64,000 bases of DNA. Source: Siphonodentalium dalli. Its lineage: Eukaryota > Mollusca > Scaphopoda > Gadilida > Siphonodentaliidae. A program made the translations under genes and the position numbers. The stretch lies in contig CP136061.1 in assembly GCA_032622095.1 (NCBI GenBank), positions 90,016,983 through 90,080,982 of the forward strand, written 5' to 3'. Below are positions 55,900 to 64,000 of this stretch, piece by piece. The first letter of the stretch is position 1, and the number at the start of each line of letters is the position of its first letter. The notes under the pieces are model-generated. The model was not told the DNA's origin. It saw nothing but the letters and a program-made list of their open reading frames with translations, and did not search any database.

Positions 55900-56335
55900 C
55901 AGGTTGACCTCATTGTAACAAATCTGAATCTCAGTCACTAAAGGATCCTCCTGATTCCTCCATACTATATGTAAACTAAATAGTCCAAACTCTCTTGAGA
56001 AGACATTTTAAGAATTACTATAGAGACATATAGTTATGTCCCTGGTCCCACCATATTTAACCTGGTGACCCCATCTGAATAAATTAGAATCCCAGACACC
56101 AAAGAACCCTTCATACATATCATAAATATCAGTAATAGACCTGATAGTCCTTGTGAAGGAAGCATATTAAGAGGGAAACTGACCTACGCTTGGTCCCTAT
56201 TTGATCAGGTGACCCCATTTAAAAAAATCTGAATTGCAGTCAAGGAAGAACATTCCATTCTATATAAGCCAAATAGGTCTTGCAAACATATTTTAAGAAT
56301 TACTCTGCCCTTATTTGACTTTGTGATCCCATTTT
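55900..56335 (-). repeat. About 150-bp repeat family, minus-strand units
   Basis: Reverse-oriented relatives of the 3.4-4.7 kb field (AAGAATTACTATAGAGACAT, ACCTGGTGACCCCATCTGAA). Confidence 0.6.
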
Positions 56336-56349
56336 CACAAATCTGATAA

Positions 56350-57082
56350 GGATAAGATTTAAGTTCCCCAGTTGAAGTTGGTGATATTCACCCATTGGGC
56401 ACCTCATTTATGAATTTTATCTTCTGCAAATTAGGGGATATAGAAACTTCCTAGAAGGGAAATTTAACTAACAACAATGTAAATTTGATACTATAGATAC
56501 TTCCCGGAAGATGAGGCCTAAGCAGAATGAGGTCTCCAGAGGGTGAATTTGGTGATGCTAGCCCAATGTGCGGGATAGCATCACAAAAACAGTGTCTGTT
56601 TCCTACATTGTGCATGCCTGGCCTCAAGCAACACAATGTATTATACAATCAAGCCTTGAAATAGTGTGAAAGTGTGTCTGTCATTTGCAGACTGAGGTCC
56701 CCAGAGGGTGAATTTAGTGATGCTATCCTGCACAGCGGGCTAGCATCACCAAATTCACCATCTGGGGACCTCATTCTGCTAGGGCCCCCCAACTGCTATG
56801 GCAGCCCTAGGATCAGATTGAAGTTCCCCAGTTGAAGTTGGTGATGTTCACCCATTGGGCACCTGAATTATGAATTTACCTTCTGCAAATTAGGGCATAT
56901 AGAAACTTCCTAGAAGGGAAATGTAACTAACAACAATGTTAATTTGATACTATAGATACTTCCCAGAAGATGAGGCCTAAGCAGAATGAGGTCTCCAGAA
57001 GGTGAATTTGGTGATGCTAGGCCGCTGTGTGGGATACCATCACTAAATTCACCCTCTGGGGACCTCATTCTGCAAATGACAT
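56350..57082. mobile_element. Two family B copies, nested or recombined
   Basis: A duplicated inner part (CCCCAGTTGAAGTTGGTGAT at 56369 and 56824) and modules at 56525-56582 (truncated), 56692-56778 and 56984-57073. One outer end CAAGCCTTGAAATAG at 56650. Confidence 0.65.
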
Positions 57083-57405
57083 TAGTCCTGATATGAACAA
57101 TACATGAGAGATTGGGAATTAATATTCTTCTAGCAGATCTGCAGGAATGTTTATAAACATATCAAGATTGACATGATTGTGTCGGCATATGTAAACAACA
57201 AGGGTGCTTCATTGATAACACCATTAATCTCATTTAATTTATGAATGACATGAATACACTCCCTGGGGACTCTGCCTATAGCTACAGAAGAGTTGCCTTG
57301 TAATGGGAATGCACAGATACTAGTATTAAAAGAAATTTACTGAACATTTCTGTACATCTGTCTGTTCATCTTTTCTCCCAAACCCCTGATTTCAGAGGTA
57401 CCTAC

Positions 57406-57447
57406 TCTACCCCCCCCGCCCCCCCCCCCCCCCCCCCCCCCCCCCCC
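57406..57447 (+). repeat. Poly-C tract of about 40 bp
   Basis: An almost pure C-run interrupted by one G; shorter C-runs occur at 11042, 16567, 16926, 55761, 59711 and 59830. Could form an i-motif or G-quadruplex; length in the assembly is uncertain. Confidence 0.75.
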
Positions 57448-57649
57448 GAAGATGTAATGTCACAAGTTTCTACAAAATTTTAATTAAATGTTTTTTTAAT
57501 TTATTTAAATAAAAAATACTGTATTTACCTGTGAGTTAGGAGATGAGATAGGGTGGAATGCTGTTGGTTGGGGGCAGGGTGGGGTTCTGGGTCATGTGGA
57601 GGGGGTGATAATTTTTTTTGTATGTTATATTGATCAAGGAGTTTCTGAA

Positions 57650-58415
57650 TTTTTTATTATTTTTTGGGGAATTATGGCCCTGGCTCCACCCCTATTTGAC
57701 CCAGTGACCCCATTTGAACAAATCTGAACGAGGAATATAGTTATGGCCCTGGTTTCACAACTGTTTGACACAGTGACCTCATTTGAACAAATCTGAATGA
57801 CAGTCACCTAGGGAACATCCACACCAAATATGATCAAAATGCAAAAATGTAATTTTTTGGTTTTTAGTGGTATGTCCCTGGCTCTGCCCCTAATTGACCC
57901 AGTGACCCAATTTGAACAAATCTGATTCCCAGTCACCCAAGGTCCCTCAGTACCAAATATAACCTAAATCGGCCCAATATTTTTGTAGAAGAAGTCATTG
58001 TAAGAATTACTATGAGTTATGGCCCTGGTTTCTCAACTAATTGACCGGGTGACCTCATTTGAACAAATCTGAACACCAGTCACCCAAGGACCCTCCATAC
58101 CAAATATTAGCTAAATCGGCACAATGGTTATGGACAAGAAGTTGTTGTAAGAATTACTGTGGAGGAATAGAGTTATGGCCCTGGTTTCACAACTATTTGA
58201 CCCAGTGACCTCATTTGAACAAATCTGAATGAGAGTCACCTAGGGAACATCCACACCAAATATGAACCAATTCGGTATGATGGTTTCAGAGGAGAAGATG
58301 TTTTTAAAAAAGTTGACGGACGGACAGACGGCTAGACGGACAGACGGACGGACGGACGACGGACGAGGAGTGATGACTATAGCTCCACCGGAGACTTCGT
58401 CTCAGGTGAGCTAAT
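57650..58415 (-). repeat. About 150-bp repeat family with CGGACGGACGG tail
   Basis: Four or so units with TTATGGCCCTGG and TTTGACCCAGTGACC, ending in GACGGACAGACGG-type repeats and CGTCTCAGGTGAGCTAATAA. Typical invertebrate repeat tail. Confidence 0.65.
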
Positions 58416-58419
58416 AAAA

Positions 58420-58678
58420 GCTCGGACAAAATTATACATGTTGCAAAAAAATTCTAAGTAAAAAAAGGGGGGATAACTCCACCAAAAAAAGTCCAACAGA
58501 CGTCATAATTGCAGGTGCACAGGTTCCCATGGTGGTTGATGTCTGTGCCAAGTTTCACGGAAATTGATAAAAAAAGACTGAGAAAAACTCCGGACAAATT
58601 TGTGTCCACAGACGGACGGAAGAGCTGATTCCAGTATACTCCCCCCCCACAACTTCGTTGCGGGGGGTATAAAAGCCA
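58420..58678 (+). repeat. SINE-like repeat ending in a G/C hairpin
   Basis: Begins GACAAAATTATACATGTTGC, includes CACAGACGGACGGA and ends with the hairpin ACTCCCCCCCCACAACTTCG plus TTGCGGGGGGTAT. Confidence 0.65.
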
Positions 58679-60574
58679 CTTGATTTTAGAGTTATCGATC
58701 TTCATCCGCAATTTGGTCCGAGACCGTCTTCTCGTCGACCTTTTACTGGGCCAATAAAAATTATCGGTGGTGAAAAATAATAGATTTAAAAAAATTGATA
58801 TCTGATCACTCTGAACTCTGATGAGTGGTTTCCTGGACTCAAATCAAAGAATTTTTGACCCCCGAAAGCAAAGAAATAGTAATTTGCCAGCGTTAATTCG
58901 GATTATGCATCTTTAAAATATTGGATTTGAACAATTAAAATGAATTTGTTTTGTTTTTGGAGAATGTTTTCCAGATTTTGAGAAAAAAATAAAAAAATAA
59001 ATAACCTCCTCCCTCACCTCAAAAATGAGATCTAATATTTATTTACCCAAATATGTATCTCCTATAATAAATATCTTGGACACTGAATGAACTAATGGTT
59101 ATATATTTCTTGCTTGCAAGATCATAGAAGTCGTTTTAAAAATCGGTACGGAGTACCTACAGTACGCGCACTGTCAAACCTAAACAACTTTACCTCTGGA
59201 CCAATCGTGCGAGTCCTTTCGCTATAGAAGCGAATGACAAGTAAGATTTCGATCCTTTTAATTTCTTCCTCCTGTGTGTTTGATGCGTTTGACCGAGTGC
59301 GCGGGCGGGAATGTTGATCCAAACTGGGAGGGCCCTCTGTGTTCAGTGTCCAAGATATTTATTATAGGAGATACATATTTTGGGTAAAAAAATATTATAT
59401 CTCCGTCAAATATATCTTGGACACTGAATGAACTAATGGTTATAATTAGAATTCTTGAAGAGGAGGAGGCCACGAGGCAGAAAAGACCTGCATCCTGTAC
59501 CAAAAAGATTTCTTGGTAGAAAAAAATAGATTATTGTGTCCCATATGCAGTAGCTCAGATAAACCCAAAACAACTGAGCCTCCTAAATGGAAACAACACA
59601 TACCTCATGTGCCCTAATGATCACAGGGTGAAGGTGTCCAGGACAAACATTGGTCATAGGCAAGGGAGATAACTCATTCGTTCATGTTCCTAATAGGATA
59701 AAGGAACCTACCCCCCCCCCCCCCCCCGCTCCTTAGAGGATGAAGCAGCACTAGCACGACATCCAGAGGATGATGACCGGCCCACAAGACATGCAAAAGG
59801 GGCACCGAGGGGAAAACACGGTTATGACACCCCCCCCCCCCCCCAGAAACGCTGAATCAATGCTCATAATGGATCTCGCAAAATGAGTCAATGCTCAGTG
59901 CGGTATGACTAACTTGACAGTATTTTGAGCCCGACCGAGAGACCCAGGGGAGATATGAGAAACCGTTGGGCCCAGACCAATGGGGGGAACCAGGGATACA
60001 CCAGGAAAACATGACGGAGTTGAGCTGATTATGTCCAGAGCACTGGGAATAATGTCCATGGAAAGAAAAAGCATACACATAAGGGAGGGGACCAGGACGG
60101 AAAGAGTGCCTGCCTCCGGTACACCAAGCCAAGTAACTGGAAAATGAAGTGTACGGTCAACCAAGGAGAGGAACTGATACCGCTAATGGAACACTGTCTG
60201 ATCATACGGCCAATCTGTGATGCAATGCACAGGCCTGCATGGTTTCAAATTAATGTGGAACTGAGTTATCGTTTGTCAGGTGGTTTTATAGGTAACCCAT
60301 ACCATAGGTTAGCAGAAAAGTTACACAAACTGTGATAACACGACAACTGGTATTATCAAGCACCGATGGGCATGCGGCAATAATTGTTAAATGTCACAAA
60401 TAAGGTGAGAATCGGTGATCGGTAAATCGGATTAGAATAGAATCACGCCTGTCAAGTGATGTGAAACACTCGGCCAGAGTGAGAACATAGAATTGGAAAA
60501 TATTCGTGGTCAAAGTCGGTACTGTGACAAACACTATAACAAAATGGACTACATACAGGACGCATAGACACCAA

Positions 60575-60735
60575 CGAGCGTAGTTCAGACGATAGTGTCT
60601 ATGGAGCGGAACGGTCAAAATTCATGATATGTTCGGCTAAGTGAGTAGAACGCTAAAGTCCCCTGTGAGATATAGCACCCGCATACTAACTTATCAGGTT
60701 CACACCCACGATCAAGTCCATAATACGTCTAGGTT
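60575..60735 (+). repeat. Dispersed repeat K, diverged copy
   Basis: GAGCGTAGTTCAGACGATAG, TCTATGGAGCGG and CATACTAACTTATCAGGTTC match the other K copies. It lies within the 4.9-kb element. Confidence 0.55.
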
Positions 60736-61139
60736 TGTCTCATAAAAGCGGCCTAATCATTGAATAAAAATCGAACAGATTTGAAGGCCCGAAACTAGAA
60801 AGACTGGTCTCAACAACACCTGGAATACCCCGACGGGATAAGAAGGGAGGTGATAATGGAGGCGAAATAAACTTATTCAGGATCAGTTCCTGATTGTGGC
60901 ACATAGCCAGAGCAATGGGATATGGCAGCAAGCAGACTGACAGAGGAAACCTCAAAGTACAAAGAACGGAGATAATATTGCACTAAACACTCAGTCGAAT
61001 GATTGCAACTTGTCGGCGACAGGAAAAATGAGGTAGCCAAGGCAAGAAAGGGTTCGGAAAAACCGGTATGTGCCGTGACAGCATGAACCTGGATGGACTG
61101 AGGCAGGACCAGCGGTAGCTGCTGTAGAACATCCATCGC

Positions 61140-61470
61140 TGCGAAGGTGGTGGAAGCCGCGACTACAAATAGAGGAGGCATGCCCACCAACAGACTCCGA
61201 GCCTGCAGCGCAGGCTGTACCAAGTTGACAGAGGAAAATCCATTGTTGCCCGACTCTGTGAAGGTTGTGGAAGCCGCGACTACAAATAGAGGAGGCATAA
61301 CCACCAACCGACTCCGAGCCTGTAGCGCAGGCTGTACCGAGTTGGCAGAGGAAAATCCATCGTTGACCGTCTCTGCGAAGGTTGTGGAAGCCGCGACTAC
61401 AAATAGAGGAGGCATGACCACTAACAGACTGAGCCTGCAGCGCAGGCCTTATCGAGTTGGCAGAGGAAAA
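61140..61470 (+). repeat. About 120-bp tandem repeat, three copies
   Basis: Unit containing GGTTGTGGAAGCCGCGACTA plus CAAATAGAGGAGGCAT and GAGCCTGCAGCGCAGGCTGT. Open on both strands in places because the unit is close to a multiple of three; no gene supported. A related segment, AACCGACTCCAGCGGAGGCT, recurs at 61.6 and 62.4 kb. Confidence 0.75.
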
Positions 61471-64000
61471 TCGCCACACGTTGGTGTTTGTTCTTGATAT
61501 GTGGGCCCCATCCAGTCCTTCGGTTGTGGAAAACAGGCGTACTTCTCTGCGGATGGCTCAGGAGGCCTCGACCAATAAGGAGGAGCCATGTCCAGCAATC
61601 GACTCCAGCGGAGGCTCCAAGTTAATGGAGGAAGCAAGGGAAGGGCCACGTTTTCTCTTCCTTGTTCTGTGCTGTTAGTATTGTGCAGGTAATGCATGCA
61701 AAATTGTGCGTAATTGTTATCCTAAGACCGAAGGACTGACCCATCCGAAATAACCCTCATGGAAGGCACTCTCGGATGGGCATGGCGAACTCGGACACGC
61801 ATCAAACGCTGCCAAATCCAGGGGATGTTGTGACAGCACGTCCTCGTCTCCGAACAGCACCGTCCGTCAAGGAGATGGGGGGAAAGGGGCAAGTATCTCG
61901 ACCAGGTCACTGAGGCAAAATTTCCGGAGCCTCGGAAAGGAAACTAAGTCTAAGTTCTGGCCTAGGAGCCCAAAAGAGGCCAGAAACCGTATGAAGCAAG
62001 GCCACACTGGTGAAGGAAAGAACACAAGTCAATAATAGGGATACATGCCCACCCCCAAACCGGAAGGGACGGATGCCGGAAAAGACTAGACGAATGGAGG
62101 ACAGGTCAGAACCCGTGTGGTAAAATCCCCTGGAGTGGAAGCAGTGGCAGGTGACACATTGAAATGCTAGGCAGGCAATGTGTCAAAAGCGCCGGGGATT
62201 GCGAGCTGTTACGGACCACCGATGTTGTGGTAGCTATGGCAAGTGGCCGGCTGGTGCAGCGATGGAATGAACCCGGACGCACCGGAGGCAGGACCAGTGG
62301 TAGCTGCGCTTGGACGACCATCGCTGCCCTTCTCTGCTGATGGCTCAGGAGGCCGCGACCCAGAGGGAGGAGGCATGTCCAGCAACCGACTCCAGCGGAG
62401 GCTCCAAGTTAATGGAGGAAGCAAGAGAAGGTGCCACGTCAGTAGAGGTGCCACGATCATTGATCTTGATAATCGATAGTCAACAAGAGATTAGAATCGA
62501 TGAAGCATATCTAATAGCAAGGACAGTGGAAGTAGTGCATAATATTCGCACGTGCATAATTTGTATCAGAAACAACCGAGACAGTCCTTCCCATGAAAAA
62601 AATACAGTTTTGTAGACGGGTGTAATTGCACCGGTAATATAATTGTAAGTTGGGGTATCTCAAATCAAAGGTCATTGTGTGACATACCCAAGTCCAGTGA
62701 CACTTTCACATGCCCATAAATTAACGGAGAAGGGAAATGTTCTAAATATATCTTCACATATTTCAATATTGATCCAACGATGACAGTGACCACCAACATT
62801 GTGACCAGGTGGAACAGTGCAAATGGTGAACACCCATGAATAGAAAATTGCGAGTGCATACGGGTGCGAGAGCAATCGCTCCTGTCTCGTGGGAAGGAAT
62901 GCCGGTAATGAGTAATGACTAATGAGCACAATGCATTACAAATATCTTTGCACGATCAACGATCGTTAACCTGTCCATTGGCGATTAAACTGTAAAACAG
63001 GGTATCCAAAGATGTCCGGTACTTTCCGACATCCGAAATAAAGAACTCGGAGTAATTGCAGCCGAAAATGGTAATCGAATATCAGCTGTATCAACGTTTC
63101 ATTGATTATACGATTAATCGTGGCACCCCTACCTGTCGGAGGGAAAAACATTACGAAGTTTACATCGTAAAAGCATTGAGCCTTATGTTCAATGTAGAGA
63201 GAAGAGGCAAGCCACACTGTGGCTATTTTATCTAGCATCCTTGAGGAAAATTATTGTAAAATATTGTAATGTAAAATATTGGAAATAATTAATTAATACA
63301 TTTGGATAGGATTTTGTCAGGGACCAAACTCCAAACTGGAGCTTAGTGTAGACGCCAACACAATATTGCATCCGGTGCAGTGTTAAAAAAAAACCTACGA
63401 GAACCCGAATGACTCGAAAGAGCATCGGTTTATTGAATATTGTTTTATGCAAAAAACGATATTTGTTTGAAGTGATTCTCGTAAACAAAACAAAATGGAA
63501 ATATTTGTTAATGAAATTATCCACCCACGGACCACTGTCATTAATAAGACAGTATAGTAGAATAAAAGATTGTTGAACAATTGTAAAACTGAATTCCGAA
63601 AATTGGAAAACACGTGCGTAGTGCACGAAATTAGGAAACTGCGTGGTTTCGTTCGCAATATCGTAAAGAGAACGTTCATTAAAAATGAACAGATGAAAGA
63701 TGCGACTTATCTTGCGACGTAGAAGAAATAAAAGGATCGAAATCTTACTTGTCATTCGCTTCTATAGCGAAAGGACTCACACGATTGGTCCAGAGGTAAA
63801 GTTGTTTAGGTTTGACAGTGCGCGTACTGTAGGTACTCCGTACCGATTTTTAAAACGACTTCTATGATCTTGCAAGCAAGAAATATATAACCATTAGTTC
63901 ATTCAGTGTCCAAGATATATTTGACGGAGATACACAGACATTATATTTTAATGGTCCTGCATCAACTAAGTATTTACCTCTTCTTTCTGGAAGTTGAGCA

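Larger units (their letters stand above)
59040..63935. mobile_element. 4.9-kb element with about 210-bp inverted ends
   Basis: 59057-59265 and 63721-63930 are reverse complements (GCTTGCAAGATCATAGAAG, CGGTACGGAGTACCTACAGT, CTTTCGCTATAGAAGCG against their complements). The left end continues with a second block (59258-59503) that holds an 86-bp mini fold-back with CAGTGTCCAAGATAT ends. The interior is richer in GC than its surroundings and contains internal repeats and poly-C runs, but no frame with a recognised transposase, polymerase or capsid domain. Type unknown; probably a non-autonomous DNA transposon with captured sequence, or the product of two nearby inverted insertions. Confidence 0.6.

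Noticed and set aside
61147..61497. Overlapping open frames on both strands with VEAATTNRGG-type repeats
   Set aside because: A three-copy tandem repeat in the 4.9-kb element explains them; no recognisable protein.
54694..64000. Upstream anoctamin exons
   Set aside because: I looked for the segments that precede RPEY in the family and recognised none in this interval; they may lie beyond the window.

Overview
The window looks like nuclear DNA of a marine invertebrate animal. Coding sequence is rare, is split into short exons with GT/AG borders, and sits in AT-rich, repeat-packed introns and intergenic DNA. The repeats include TTAA-flanked fold-back elements, hAT-like elements with 8-bp target duplications, an L2/CR1-type LINE tail, and short repeats with CGGACGGACGG-type tails and 'gttatggccctgg' phrases that I associate with mollusc, amphioxus and acorn-worm genomes. 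I cannot fix the phylum from sequence alone. There is no sign of prokaryotic organisation, CRISPR, rRNA or tRNA.

Three genes can be supported. (1) At 878-2966 (+) are the last two coding exons of a gene I do not recognise. (2) At 11831-14421 (-) is a three-exon MEI4-like gene with a 337-residue product; MEI4 is a meiotic double-strand-break factor. (3) At 40589-54390 (-) are eleven exons encoding the C-terminal 500 residues of an anoctamin (TMEM16) membrane protein. They join in phase across every intron and end at a stop codon. The N-terminal half should lie beyond the right end of the window or among exons I could not recognise. Weak exon-like or pseudogene candidates lie at 20776-21210.

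Layout: 1-0.5 kb, end of a long-inverted-repeat element. 0.5-3.1 kb, end of the unknown gene. 3.1-10.4 kb, dense fold-back elements. 10.4-14.4 kb, MEI4-like gene and a decayed repeat tail derived from its last exon. 14.4-25.6 kb, mobile elements and unassigned DNA. 25.6-32.0 kb, a continuous cluster of minisatellite and satellite arrays. 32-40.5 kb, mostly unassigned DNA with scattered repeats and one 33-bp array. 40.5-54.4 kb, anoctamin gene with elements in its introns. 54.4-59 kb, short-repeat families. 59-63.9 kb, a 4.9-kb element with about 210-bp inverted ends.

The most striking pattern is that tandem duplications sit on exon edges in all three genes. Copies of a splice acceptor or donor, together with the adjoining 30-105 nt of coding sequence, are repeated 2 to about 10 times at four anoctamin exons. 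A fifth anoctamin exon has an intron-only array abutting its donor, and a sixth has a diverged copy nearby. The last exons of the MEI4-like gene and of the unknown gene have been duplicated in the same way. A second theme is modular fold-back elements: the same palindromic core occurs inside different TTAA-type outer ends, and several insertions are nested so that their order can be read.
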